DNA of 64,000 nucleotides from Armatimonadota bacterium (GTDB lineage Bacteria; Armatimonadota; UBA10988): positions 1-64,000 of the forward strand of contig JACRKZ010000138.1 in assembly GCA_016235455.1 (NCBI GenBank). The letters run 5' to 3'. Below are positions 30,252-39,699 of the stretch, piece by piece. A program made the position numbers and the translations under genes. The notes under the pieces are model-generated. The model saw only the letters and a program-made list of their open reading frames with translations, was not told the DNA's origin and did no database searches. Numbering within the stretch: the stretch's first letter is position 1; the number at the start of each line of letters is the position of its first letter.

Positions 30252-32834
30252 GTGAACGTCGAGGCCTTTCTGGAGCACGTTAGCCGCCTTCCTCACTACG
30301 CGGGGCAGGTGGTTGGTAGCCATGAGCAGCCCGCTCGCGAGCCACGGTTCGGCGACGACCTGGCCCTGAGCGACGCCACCCGCGCCACGCTCGCCGCGCT
30401 GGGCGTGGAGCGGCTCTATGCCCATCAGACCCAGGCCATCACCGCGCTGGCCGAGGGTCGCGACGTGTTGCTCTGCACCGGCACCGCCAGTGGCAAGAGC
30501 CTGGCCTATCTGGTGCCCATCATCGAGACGCTGACCCGCGACCCGCAGGCGCGCGCCTTGCTCGTCTTTCCCACCAAGGCGCTGTGCCAGGACCAGCACA
30601 CCCGCTTTAGCGCCGCCGTGGCCGAGGCGGGCCTCAGGTTCGAGACCGGCGTGTTCGACGCCGATACACCCCGCGCCGCACGCCGCCGGCTGCGCGACCG
30701 GGGCCGCGTGCTGTTCACCAACCCCGACATGCTCCACGCCGCCCTGATGCCCTCGCACACGGGCTGGGCACAACTCCTGGGCAACCTGCGGTATGTCGTG
30801 CTCGACGAGCTGCACACCTACTCGGGCCTGTTCGGCTCGGGCGTGGCCAACCTGTGGCGACGCTTCGAACGCGCCGTCCGCCATCACGGCGGCGACCCGC
30901 GCGTGGTCGCCTGCTCGGCCACCATCGGCAACCCCGCCGAGTTGGCCCGGCGCCTGCTGGGCCGCGACCTGCTGCTCATCGACGACGATGCCAGCCCCTG
31001 TGGCCGCCGCGTGTTCGTGCTGTGGAACCCACCGCGCGTGCGCCATACGCCCAACCGCTCGCGGCGCTCAGCCAACTGGGAGGCCACGCAGCTCGCCGCC
31101 GAGCTGATCCGCTGGGGCGTGCCCACGGTCTGCTTCTCCAAGGCCAAGATGACCGCCGAGCTCATCGCCCGCTACATCCGCGAGGAGCTGACCAAGACCG
31201 ATGCCGGCCTGGCCGAACGCGTCGCCGCCTACCGTGGCGGCTACCTGGCCGAGGAGCGTCGCGAGGTCGAGCGCCGACTGTTCTCTGGCGAGCTGATGGG
31301 TGTTAGCACCACACGCGCGCTGGAGTTGGGCATCGATGTCGGCGAGCTGGAAGCCTGCATCATCGTCGGCTACCCGGGCACTCTGGCCAGCTTCTTCCAA
31401 CAGGCCGGCCGCGCCGGGCGCCGGCAGGACGACGCCTTGGTGGTGCTGGTGGGCGTCGACACGCTCATCAACCAGTGGATCCTGCGCCACCCCGACTACC
31501 TCTTCGGCCGGCCGGTGGAGGAGGTCACGCTCGAGCCCGACAATCCGTTCATCGCGCTGGATCACGTGGCCTGCGCGGCGCACGAACTGCCCATCGCCGC
31601 CGACGAGGAGGACCTCTGCGGCCCGTCGACCGCTCTGGCGCTGGACATCCTGGCCGAGAACGGCAAGCTGTCGCGCGGGCCGGCCGGCTGGTTCTACTCG
31701 GGGCTCGAGATCCCCCAGCACGAGGTCTCGCTGCGCGGCTACTGCGACGACAACGTGGTCATCCAGGACGCCGACACCGGCGCCGTGCTGGGCGAGGTGA
31801 ACCGCCTCGACGCACCGCCCATCCTGCACCAGGGCGCCTACTACTTCCATCAGGGTGACTGCTATCTGTCGCTCTCACTCGATTTAGATAAGGAGTACCG
31901 CGCGCTCGTTCGGCGCATCGAGCCCGAGTGCTACACCCAGCCCATGGGTGGCACCGACGTCAAGCACATCGACGCGGTCTGCCTGCGACGCCCGCTGGGG
32001 CGAGGCCATGCCTGCTGGGGCGAGGTGACCTCCAACTTCGTGCTGTTCGCCTATGAGAAGGTGCCGTTCCACGAACTCGACGCCATCTCGGTGCACCCGG
32101 TGGAGGTGCCGGAGTACCTGCTCGACACCGTGTCGTTCTGGCTCGTGCCCGACGACGAGATCATTGCCCAAGCCCGTCAGGCCGGCATCGAAGTGCGCAA
32201 CGGCCTGCGCGGCATCGGCTATGCCACGCGGCTCATGCTGCCGCTGTTCTGCGTCTGCGAGACGCTGGAGCTGTCGCACTCGGTGGGCTGTGTGAACTCG
32301 CCGCCGCAGGCCGTGTTCATCTATGAACGCGTGCCGCTGGGCATGGGCGCCACGCGCCGCGCCTTCGACCGGCTGGAGACGATCATGCCCGCGGTGCTGG
32401 CGCATCTCCACGCCTGCGACTGCGAGGACGGCTGCCCGCTGTGCGTGGGCAAGCCGTTGCGGCAGTACACCACCTGGAACATCGAACGCGGCGAGGCCAG
32501 CGTGCCCAGCAAGTCCGCGGCCATCTGGCTGCTGGAGGCGATGTTGGCCGAGGTGGGCGGTGAGCCGACGCAGAACTGGGTGGCGGAGTTGCCCGACGAG
32601 GCGGAGCAGCGGCTGGCGCGCAACCTGCGCCGCCACCTGGAGCGCCGACGCGAGCCGCGGCGCATCCAGCACGAGCCCACGCCGCGCGCCGAGGTGGCGC
32701 CACCGCCGGTCGAGCCGGCGGCCAAGCTGGACATGCCCGACGCGGCGCGCCGACGCGAGCACCGCGACGAGCTGGCCAAGGAGACGCTGCGCGAGCGCGT
32801 GCGGCGGCGGATGCGCGAGCGCGAGGGGGAGTAG
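30252..32834 (+). CDS. DEAD/DEAH-box helicase with DUF1998 zinc domain (MrfA/YprA-like)
   Basis: 860-residue ATP-dependent helicase. Motifs in order: Q-like LYAHQTQAI, Walker A CTGTASGKSLAYL, FPTKALCQDQ, LDELHTYSG (motif II), CSATIGNP (III), GVSTTRALELGIDVGELEACIIVGYPGT and GRAGRRQDDALVVLV (VI). The C-terminal DUF1998 region ends with CDCEDGCPLCVG, four cysteines for a metal. The Bacillus subtilis MrfA with this layout acts in mitomycin C damage repair. A charged tail (about 780-860) is rich in R and E. The start is GTG 30252, 6 nt after the DUF2961 stop. Confidence 0.9.
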   Translation: MNVEAFLEHVSRLPHYAGQVVGSHEQPAREPRFGDDLALSDATRATLAALGVERLYAHQTQAITALAEGRDVLLCTGTASGKSLAYLVPIIETLTRDPQARALLVFPTKALCQDQHTRFSAAVAEAGLRFETGVFDADTPRAARRRLRDRGRVLFTNPDMLHAALMPSHTGWAQLLGNLRYVVLDELHTYSGLFGSGVANLWRRFERAVRHHGGDPRVVACSATIGNPAELARRLLGRDLLLIDDDASPCGRRVFVLWNPPRVRHTPNRSRRSANWEATQLAAELIRWGVPTVCFSKAKMTAELIARYIREELTKTDAGLAERVAAYRGGYLAEERREVERRLFSGELMGVSTTRALELGIDVGELEACIIVGYPGTLASFFQQAGRAGRRQDDALVVLVGVDTLINQWILRHPDYLFGRPVEEVTLEPDNPFIALDHVACAAHELPIAADEEDLCGPSTALALDILAENGKLSRGPAGWFYSGLEIPQHEVSLRGYCDDNVVIQDADTGAVLGEVNRLDAPPILHQGAYYFHQGDCYLSLSLDLDKEYRALVRRIEPECYTQPMGGTDVKHIDAVCLRRPLGRGHACWGEVTSNFVLFAYEKVPFHELDAISVHPVEVPEYLLDTVSFWLVPDDEIIAQARQAGIEVRNGLRGIGYATRLMLPLFCVCETLELSHSVGCVNSPPQAVFIYERVPLGMGATRRAFDRLETIMPAVLAHLHACDCEDGCPLCVGKPLRQYTTWNIERGEASVPSKSAAIWLLEAMLAEVGGEPTQNWVAELPDEAEQRLARNLRRHLERRREPRRIQHEPTPRAEVAPPPVEPAAKLDMPDAARRREHRDELAKETLRERVRRRMREREGE

Positions 32835-33031
32835 CTGGATCGTGGTCAAAGAACACTTCGGCAAAGAAGCGCCGCGTTCGGTGCCGCGCGGGACCGCGGA
32901 GCTCCCAGGGCTCGGCCGACATCCTGCCCGGCCTGTCTCTCCCGCCGCGTCGGACCACGCCAGCCCATTCTAGCCAACAACCCCACCCTCGCGCTATCAT
33001 CAGCACCCGATGCACCCAGGAGGCATCCGAC

Positions 33032-34138
33032 ATGAGCAGTTTCAGCCTGAACCTCCGACCGGCCGACCAGTGCCGCTACGATATCCTCTCGCTCGGCGAG
33101 ATCATGCTGCGGCTCGATCCCGGCGAGGGCCGCATCCATACCACGCGCAGCTTCCAGGTCTGGGAAGGCGGCGGCGAGTACAACGTGGCGCGCGGGCTAC
33201 GGCGCTGCTTCGGGCTGCGCGCGGCGGTGGCCACGGCCTTTGCCGACAACCCCGTGGGTCGGCTGGTCGAGGACTTCATCCTGCAGGGCGGGGTCGACAC
33301 CAGCCTGATCCGCTGGGTCAAGTACGACGGCATCGGCCGTGACGTGCGCAACGGGCTCAACTTCACCGAGCGCGGCTATGGCGTGCGCGGCGCCGTCGGC
33401 TGCTCCGACCGTGGCCACACCGCCGCGTCGCAACTCAAGCCCGGCGACATCGACTGGGAGCATATCTTCGGCGAGCTCGGCGTGCGCTGGATGCACACCG
33501 GCGGCATCTTTGCCGCGCTGTCGGCCACCACGCCCGACGTCGTGGAAGAAGCCATGACCGTGGCCAAGAAGCACGGCACTGCAATCTCCTATGACCTGAA
33601 CTACCGCCCGTCGCTGTGGAAGTCCATCGGCGGACAGGCCAAGGCCCAAGAGGTCAACCAGAAGCTGGCCCGCATGGTCGACGTGATGATCGGCAACGAA
33701 GAGGACTTCACCGCCTGCCTGGGCTTCGAGGTCGAGGGTGTCGACGCCAACCTGACGGCGCTGGAGACCGACAACTTCAAGGCCATGATCAACCGCGCCA
33801 CGGCCGCCTACCCCAACTTCAAGGTCGCCGCGACCACGCTGCGCTCGGTGCGCACCGCCACGCGCAACGACTGGGGCGCCATCTGCTGGGCCGGTGGCGA
33901 GTTCTACCAGGCCATCCATCGGCCCGACCTGGAGATCCTCGACCGCGTCGGCGGCGGCGACAGCTTCGCCTCGGGTCTGGTCTACGGCCTGATGGTCAAG
34001 GGCGACCCGGCCCTGGCCGTCAACTACGGCGCGGCCCACGGCGCGCTGGCCATGACCACCCCCGGCGACACCTCCATGGCCACGCTGGCCGAGGTCGAAA
34101 AGCTCATGGGCGGCGGCGGCGCGCGCGTCGACCGGTAG
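33032..34138 (+). CDS. PfkB-family sugar kinase (2-keto-3-deoxygluconate kinase-like)
   Basis: 368-residue cytosolic carbohydrate kinase. ILSLGEIMLRLDPGEGRIHTTRSFQVWEGGGEYNVARGL is the PfkB N-terminal signature in the form found in KDG kinases; the C-terminal signature RVGGGDSFASGLVYGL carries the catalytic aspartate and anion hole. Somewhat longer than typical KdgK (about 310-340). An AGGAGG site is 10 nt before the ATG, and a TATCAT -10-like box lies at 32995. Substrate is inferred from similarity to KDG kinases and the neighbouring beta-helix gene. Confidence 0.85.
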   Translation: MSSFSLNLRPADQCRYDILSLGEIMLRLDPGEGRIHTTRSFQVWEGGGEYNVARGLRRCFGLRAAVATAFADNPVGRLVEDFILQGGVDTSLIRWVKYDGIGRDVRNGLNFTERGYGVRGAVGCSDRGHTAASQLKPGDIDWEHIFGELGVRWMHTGGIFAALSATTPDVVEEAMTVAKKHGTAISYDLNYRPSLWKSIGGQAKAQEVNQKLARMVDVMIGNEEDFTACLGFEVEGVDANLTALETDNFKAMINRATAAYPNFKVAATTLRSVRTATRNDWGAICWAGGEFYQAIHRPDLEILDRVGGGDSFASGLVYGLMVKGDPALAVNYGAAHGALAMTTPGDTSMATLAEVEKLMGGGGARVDR

Positions 34139-34148
34139 GGCGCGGCTA

Positions 34149-34243
34149 CGGTGAGCTGCATCCGCGGATAACGCAGATGGACGCAGATAGGTCTGAGTCA
34201 TCCATCTGCGATCATCTGCGCTATCTGCGGATGCAGCTCACCG
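34149..34243. repeat. Long imperfect palindrome with CGCAGAT repeats between convergent genes
   Basis: Arms of about 42 nt (CGGTGAGCTGCATCCGC.. pairing with ..GCGGATGCAGCTCACCG), the outer 17 bp perfect, enclosing several copies of CGCAGAT/ATCTGCG. It fills the gap between the kinase stop (34138) and the beta-helix gene and overlaps the latter's stop codon. It may be a dispersed palindromic element that works as a bidirectional terminator. Confidence 0.7.
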
Positions 34244-36853
34244 CGGCTCGATGTTCAGGTTGTCCAGATAGATGACGGCCGGGCCGTTGGCCACCGAGAC
34301 GAAGCCGCACCAGGCGATCTTGCGGAAACCGTCGTCGCAGTGCAGTTTGGCGAAGACCTTCGGCGGCTGGCCGGGCAGAGCGACGGTCAGGGTGTAGGTG
34401 CCGTCGGCCTTGTCGCCCAGCGCGCAGTCGAGCTGGTAGTGGACCCACACGCTGCGCGGTATCTCCAGCAGTTTGGTGCCCTGCACCGTGAGCCAGCCGT
34501 CGGCGCCGAAGGCCAGTGCCGGACCCGTCTTCCAGGGCTGGCCGCCATCGCGCCAGGCGTGCTCGAACGGTGCGCCCGGCTCCAACCGCAGATCGAAGCT
34601 GACCCGCGCCGTGCCGTGGTCATAGCCGGGGTTGTAGAGCAGGTGCGGGTTGTAGAAGTTCGGCTGACCGGCGGCGTCGGTGAACTTCAGGCTCTGCTTG
34701 CCCGACGCCGCGGTCTCGGCGGTGAGGCGCAGGCTGGCCGCCTCGCTATCCTCCAGCGCGGTGCCGAAGCTGGGCTTGGCGCCCGGCTGGCCGTCCTCGA
34801 AGTCGTCGGCCACGGCGGCCGGCGGCGGTGGGATGGCCGGCGCATAGACCGCCGGCCAGGACTTGGTGAAGGTGTGGTTGGTCAGCCGGCCCGCCTTGCT
34901 GTAGTCCCACGGCTTGAAGCCAACCTTCGCTGCTGGTGAGCCCGGCTTGAGGCGATAGTCGCCGTGCTCGGGATCGACGAACATGGGGTCGGCCACCACG
35001 GAGTCGACATCCTGGCCCTTGGCCTGCCAGGCGGCCAGATCCAGATCCCCCCAGCGCGGCGCGTTGCCCCGGCGGTTCCAGTAGAGGTTGGAATCGAGCT
35101 CGCAGTTGGCCCGCGGCCAGGCGTTGTCGACCAGATGGCCGACGTCATAGAGCAGGATGTTGCGGTGCAGCGCCATGGAGAGATGCTGCTCCATCCGCCC
35201 GCAGCGCAGCAGCGGCGCGCCGTCGTCGAGGATGGGGCCGAAGATGTTGTTGCGCGCGGTGTTCTCGCGCCCATAGTTGACGTTGAACGAGTGCGTGGTG
35301 CAGCGGTAGACCAGGTTGTTCTCCACGGTGATGCCGCTGCTGCCCTCGTCGAGGTAGATGCCCACGCCCCACGGCACGCCGACCTGATCATGCACGACGT
35401 TGCCGCTGATGACCGTCCCGGTGGCCACGCCCAGCGTGTAGATGCCCGCCTCGTCGCCCAGCACACGCTGGGGCATGTCGTGGATGTGGTTGTCGGCGAT
35501 GGTATTGGCGCGCGTCGGCGTGTCGCCGTAGCCCCAGGTCCAGCCCGCGGAGATGCCGCTGTAGTAGAAGTCGGCGATCTCGTTGTGCGACAGCTCGCAG
35601 TGGTGCGCAAAGCCCAGCCAGATGCCCACCGCCGGTGGGTGCATCCGCCCGCCATGGGCAATGAGGCAGTCGCGCACCGTGTTGTGACCGGCCACGCCCT
35701 CGTCGTCCGGCGGCGCGCCGGGGCCGATCTTGATGCCGCCGCCGCCCAGGTCGGTCAGTTCGCAACGCTCGACGCGCACGCGCTTGGTGCCGTTGCCCAG
35801 CTCCAGCGCGTAGCCGCCGAGCCTGGTCAGCCGACAGTCCTCGAAGACGCTGTCGCGCAGGCCCTCGGCGGTGACCGCGGCGGCCATGCCGCTCTCGGCC
35901 TGTGGCAGGCTGTGCCCGTCGGGCTCCAGCAGCCAGTTGGCATGGGCGAAGGTCAGGCCGCGGAATTCCAGATGCTCCACCCACCGGCGGCCGGCGATGT
36001 CGCCCTGGAACTGCACCAGCGTGGTCAGTCGCGGTGCGATGACCAGCGCGCGCTCCGGCGCTTCGCCGGGCATCGGCACGTAGGTCAGCGTGGCCGTCGG
36101 TCGGTCCAGGTACCAGTCGCCGGGCTGGCCGAGTTGCTCCTTGACGTTCTCCACCAGGTACCGCGTGCCCGCGCCGAGCCCGGCCATCGACGGATGCCAC
36201 GTCGGCCGCCGGAAGGTGGCGATGCGCGCGGCGTCATCCACCTTGGCCAGCCTCATGCGTGACACCGACCAGGTGTGGAAGCACAGCACCTCGACATCGT
36301 CGAGGTTGGCCTGGTCGGCGCGCAGTGCGCCCTTCTCGAAGCGCAGCCGGTTGGCGCCGCGCTCGGCCACGTCGGGCGTAGGGGCGATGTTGCCCGTCGC
36401 GTAGGCGTAGCCCTGGCGCGGCCAGCGCGGCCGGAAGCGGCGCTCGCCGTTGATGAAGAGCTGGGTGAAGTTGCTGCCGTCCGGCAGCTTGGCCTGCCAA
36501 CGATTGCCAGCCACCCGCCAGTTGGCCACCGGCTGGCCGCCGCTGAGGATTACGTTGGCGCCGGGCGCGCCGCGGTAGACGATCGGCGCGCCGGCACGGC
36601 CGGAGTCCTCGGGCTGGAAGGTCAGCGTCGCCGGCAGGTAGTAGACGCCGCCCGCCAACGTGATCACGGCGCCGTCGGTCAGGCGACCGCCGGCTTTCAG
36701 CTCGCGAATGGCGTCACGCGCACGCTGGACCGTGGCCAGCGGCGCGGCCTTGGTGCCAGCGGCGGCATCGTTGCCGCCCGGCGCGACGAACAACTCCACC
36801 GGCGCGGCGGATATCGCGGCCGAGAGCAGAATGACCCAGAGCAGGTGGCGCAT
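34238..36853 (-). CDS. Secreted right-handed beta-helix protein (pectate-lyase-like)
   Basis: 871-residue exported protein (signal MRHLLWVILLSAAISAAPVE). The opening ELFVAPGGNDAAAGTKAAPLATVQRARDAIREL is the standard entry into parallel beta-helix enzymes of the pectate lyase fold. Coil repeats include LEFRGLTFAHANWLL, DSVFEDCRLTRLGGYALELG, NTVRDCLIAHGG, NTIADNHIHDMPQRVLGDEAGIYTLG and ITVENNLVYRCTTHSFNVNYG. Residues about 700-871 form a beta-sandwich (DDFEDGQPGAKPSFGTALED..VSFDLRLEPGAPFEHAW). Probably glycan binding or cleaving; mechanism not assignable. ATG 36853 has a GGAGG site. The last codons lie in the palindrome at 34149. Confidence 0.8.
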   Translation of the reverse strand: MRHLLWVILLSAAISAAPVELFVAPGGNDAAAGTKAAPLATVQRARDAIRELKAGGRLTDGAVITLAGGVYYLPATLTFQPEDSGRAGAPIVYRGAPGANVILSGGQPVANWRVAGNRWQAKLPDGSNFTQLFINGERRFRPRWPRQGYAYATGNIAPTPDVAERGANRLRFEKGALRADQANLDDVEVLCFHTWSVSRMRLAKVDDAARIATFRRPTWHPSMAGLGAGTRYLVENVKEQLGQPGDWYLDRPTATLTYVPMPGEAPERALVIAPRLTTLVQFQGDIAGRRWVEHLEFRGLTFAHANWLLEPDGHSLPQAESGMAAAVTAEGLRDSVFEDCRLTRLGGYALELGNGTKRVRVERCELTDLGGGGIKIGPGAPPDDEGVAGHNTVRDCLIAHGGRMHPPAVGIWLGFAHHCELSHNEIADFYYSGISAGWTWGYGDTPTRANTIADNHIHDMPQRVLGDEAGIYTLGVATGTVISGNVVHDQVGVPWGVGIYLDEGSSGITVENNLVYRCTTHSFNVNYGRENTARNNIFGPILDDGAPLLRCGRMEQHLSMALHRNILLYDVGHLVDNAWPRANCELDSNLYWNRRGNAPRWGDLDLAAWQAKGQDVDSVVADPMFVDPEHGDYRLKPGSPAAKVGFKPWDYSKAGRLTNHTFTKSWPAVYAPAIPPPPAAVADDFEDGQPGAKPSFGTALEDSEAASLRLTAETAASGKQSLKFTDAAGQPNFYNPHLLYNPGYDHGTARVSFDLRLEPGAPFEHAWRDGGQPWKTGPALAFGADGWLTVQGTKLLEIPRSVWVHYQLDCALGDKADGTYTLTVALPGQPPKVFAKLHCDDGFRKIAWCGFVSVANGPAVIYLDNLNIEPR

Positions 36854-36883
36854 GACAGCCCTCCGCTCGGTGATTCGCGCGCT

Positions 36884-36961
36884 GGTGGCACCGGCCTCCT
36901 GGCCGGTGATTGCGCGCGGCTCGCCTCGATGGCCATCACCGGCCACGAGGCCGGTGCCACC
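36884..36961. repeat. 27-nt inverted repeat between cysS and the beta-helix gene
   Basis: GGTGGCACCGGCCTCCTGGCCGGTGAT and its reverse complement with one mismatch, separated by 24 nt. It begins 3 nt past the cysS stop and ends upstream of the beta-helix ATG. It can form a strong hairpin in RNA and may attenuate or terminate read-through from cysS. Confidence 0.7.
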
Positions 36962-36963
36962 CG

Positions 36964-38439
36964 TCAGGCGCGGCGCCAGCTCGTCCCGTCGCGCGTGTCT
37001 TCCAGCACCACACCCAGCTCGGTGAGCTGCAGGCGGATCTGGTCGGCCAGGGCGAAGTTCTTCTCGGCCCGCGCCGTGCGCCGCATGGCGATGAGGAGCT
37101 GCATCAGCCCATCCTCAAGATCGCCACCGGTCTGCGGCAACTGCGCCGGCACCAGACCCAGCACCGTGCCGCCCAAGTCGTTGAAGACCGCGTGGATCTC
37201 GTCGAGCGCCGCGCGCGACAGCCTGGTCCCGCTGTTCAGCAGATCGTTGCTGGCGCGGCACAGGTCGAACAGCACGGCCAGCGCGCCCGGCGCGCCGAAG
37301 TCGTCGTCCATCGCCTCCGCGAACCGGCTCCTGAAGCCCGCCAGGTCGAGGCCGTGGTCGGCGCCGTCGTCGGCCGCGCGCTCCAGCGCGCGTCGCACCA
37401 GGCCGACGGCGGTGTGCAGGCGGCGCAGTCCGTTCTCGGCAGCCTCGAGCCCTTCGGCGGTGAAGTCGAGATCGCTGCGGTAGTGGCTGGAGAGCACATA
37501 GAAGCGCAACACCAGCGGATCGTACTTGCGGCCGAGCATGGGGTGCGTGGGCCAGTCGGGGTTGACGATGTCTTTGATGAGCACGAAGTTGCCCTTCGAC
37601 TTGCCCATCTTCTCGCCATTGACCGTGATCATGTGGTTGTGCAGCCAGTAGCGCACGAACGGCTGCTCATGCGCGCCTTCGCTCTGGGCGATCTCGCACT
37701 CGTGGTGCGGGAACTGGTTCTCCAGGCCGCCGCCGTGGATATCGAAGGTGTTGCCCAGGTACTTGGCCGACATGGCCGAGCACTCCAAGTGCCAGCCCGG
37801 ATAGCCCGCGCCCCAGGGGCTGGGCCATTGCATGATGTGCTCGGGCTCGGCAGCCTTCCATAGCGCGAAGTCACGCGGGTCGCGCTTCTCATCGAGCACT
37901 GCCACGCGCGCGCCGGACTCCACGTCCTCGATCCGGCGGCCGGACAGCTTGCCGTAGCCCTCGAAGCTCTTCACATCGAAGTAGACGCTGCCGTTGACCT
38001 CGTAGGCATGGCCCTTGGCCAGCAGTTCCTGGCACAGCGCGATCTGCTCGGGGATATGGCCCGTGGCGCGCGGCTGAATGTCGGGCCGCAGCAGGCCCAA
38101 CGCGTCCATGTCGTCCAGATAGCTGTTGGTGAACAGCTCGGCGATGGCCATGGGATGCAGGCCGCGGCGCCGCGACTCGGCGATGATCTTGTCCTCGCCG
38201 GCGTCGGCATCGTCGGTCAGGTGGCCCACGTCGGTGATGTTCTGGACGTAGGTGACCTCATAGCCCGTGTAGCGCAGCCAGCGCACGATGACGTCGAAGC
38301 TCAGGTAGCTCTTGGCATGGCCCATATGCGAATGGCCGTAGACCGTCGGGCCACAGACGTACATGCCGACCCGCGGCGGGGCCAACGGCTCGAACGGCTC
38401 CTTGTCCCGGCGCAACGTGTTGTAGACCTGCAAGGCCAT
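36964..38439 (-). CDS. cysS: Cysteinyl-tRNA synthetase
   Basis: Class I aminoacyl-tRNA synthetase that charges tRNA-Cys, 491 residues. The N-terminus [46 protein letters not shown] holds the zinc cysteine and the HIGH-like motif (HMGH). The zinc site continues with [35 protein letters not shown], and the KMSKS loop reads [19 protein letters not shown] 38439 has GAGGAG upstream. It is the third gene of a minus-strand run NTP transferase-nurA-like-cysS. Confidence 0.96.
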   Translation of the reverse strand: MALQVYNTLRRDKEPFEPLAPPRVGMYVCGPTVYGHSHMGHAKSYLSFDVIVRWLRYTGYEVTYVQNITDVGHLTDDADAGEDKIIAESRRRGLHPMAIAELFTNSYLDDMDALGLLRPDIQPRATGHIPEQIALCQELLAKGHAYEVNGSVYFDVKSFEGYGKLSGRRIEDVESGARVAVLDEKRDPRDFALWKAAEPEHIMQWPSPWGAGYPGWHLECSAMSAKYLGNTFDIHGGGLENQFPHHECEIAQSEGAHEQPFVRYWLHNHMITVNGEKMGKSKGNFVLIKDIVNPDWPTHPMLGRKYDPLVLRFYVLSSHYRSDLDFTAEGLEAAENGLRRLHTAVGLVRRALERAADDGADHGLDLAGFRSRFAEAMDDDFGAPGALAVLFDLCRASNDLLNSGTRLSRAALDEIHAVFNDLGGTVLGLVPAQLPQTGGDLEDGLMQLLIAMRRTARAEKNFALADQIRLQLTELGVVLEDTRDGTSWRRA

Positions 38440-38463
38440 GTCGTCTCGCTCCTCTGTCTAGTG

Positions 38464-39690
38464 CTATACGCCCGGCACCTGCTTCGACCGCGCCTTGAGC
38501 GAGTGCGTCACGGGCATCCCGCCGCGCACCAGCTCGCGTTCGAGCAGTTGCACGAACGCCGCCCGGTCGGGCCCGCGCACAATGGCCTGCTCGTGGGCCT
38601 CTTGCAGGGCCACGGGATACCCGTGCCCTTTGGCGATCTGGTCGACGATCACCGCGTGCACCAAAGATACCACCGACTCGTCGTCCGCGGCCCACTCGGG
38701 CATCTCGACGCGGCCGATCTCCCGCGCCGCGCCGTCGCGCGCTGCGTGGAGGTAGAAGAATGCCGCGCGCTGCTTGATGCGCTCATAGCCGCTGTTGCGC
38801 TCGACGAACAGCGGCGAGCGATGGCTCGCGGGCAGGACCGCGCCGAACAGGTCGGAGTCGACGAGCCCCGCCGGCCGGCCGCAGGGCAGGGCCTGGGCCT
38901 CGGCCACGGTCATGGTGTCGCTGCCGGTGACCTGCCTGACGGCGGCCAGATGCGGGCAGAGCTCGCAGTTGACCACCCGCTGGTCGCAGTCGCCCAGCCG
39001 CACGAGGTTGTTCACCTCGTTGGCGCCCGACCGGCTGACGTAGCTGGCCACCGGCACGCCGATCTCACCAAAGCGCGCCAGCAGCCGGCCATACTCCTCC
39101 AGGTGCGCGAGTGTGAAGCCATCGTCCTCGTGCGCCCAGCTCCAGGGGATCAGCTTGCCGTCCAGCAGCGCGACCGCCGGCCGCGCGGTCGTGGCTTCCG
39201 CCAGCGCCAGCAGGGCCCGCAGTTCCTCCACCGTGCGCACCACGGCCACGTGCTCGGCGGTGACCGTCTGGCGTTGGCCCAGCACGCCACGAAAGACATC
39301 GCCCTCGTCGCTGTACAGCCGCGGCTCCGAGTCCAGTTCCGCCGACGACTGCTCGCCATAGGTGAGGCGCACGCGGCCGGTGTTGACCACGAACCAGATG
39401 GCCGCGCCGTGGCGGTCGGGGTAAATCTGGCTGCCGTCGCTGGCCACGACGGTATAGGCGAGCGGCGCTGGCGGCGCGGGGAAGCTGCGGCCCGCCTCGG
39501 GCGTCAAGGCGGCCAGTTGCAGCTTGGTGCCGGCGGTGGCGGTGCGGTCGGCCCACCAGCTGTAGCGTCGCGCATGGTCGGCGTAGGCCGCCACGGTATG
39601 CTCACGCCGCCGCGCGCGGTCGGCCTGCTCGACGAGCTGCTGCTCGGCCAGGTCGGCAATGCGCGCATAGACCTCGTTGAGCTTGAACAT
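38464..39690 (-). CDS. NurA-domain nuclease-like protein
   Basis: 408 residues. The NurA fold is suggested by YTVVASDGSQIYPDRHGAAIWFVVNTG (DGS with the metal-binding Asp), LALAEATTARPAVALLDGKLIPWSW (second Asp), and a C-terminal AARDGAAREIGRVEMPEW..VHAVIVDQIAKGHGYPVALQEAHEQAIVRGPDR. NurA nucleases resect DNA ends together with the HerA translocase in archaea and some bacteria. No herA lies next to it, so the role is open. It starts 9 nt after the NTP transferase gene and ends 24 nt before cysS. Confidence 0.78.
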   Translation of the reverse strand: MFKLNEVYARIADLAEQQLVEQADRARRREHTVAAYADHARRYSWWADRTATAGTKLQLAALTPEAGRSFPAPPAPLAYTVVASDGSQIYPDRHGAAIWFVVNTGRVRLTYGEQSSAELDSEPRLYSDEGDVFRGVLGQRQTVTAEHVAVVRTVEELRALLALAEATTARPAVALLDGKLIPWSWAHEDDGFTLAHLEEYGRLLARFGEIGVPVASYVSRSGANEVNNLVRLGDCDQRVVNCELCPHLAAVRQVTGSDTMTVAEAQALPCGRPAGLVDSDLFGAVLPASHRSPLFVERNSGYERIKQRAAFFYLHAARDGAAREIGRVEMPEWAADDESVVSLVHAVIVDQIAKGHGYPVALQEAHEQAIVRGPDRAAFVQLLERELVRGGMPVTHSLKARSKQVPGV

Positions 39691-39699
39691 GGCAGCCGA

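Noticed and set aside
26766-31046. 1426-aa minus-strand ORF
   Set aside because: Only its last 182 codons (the HD gene) look like protein; the rest is antisense to the DUF2961 and helicase genes.
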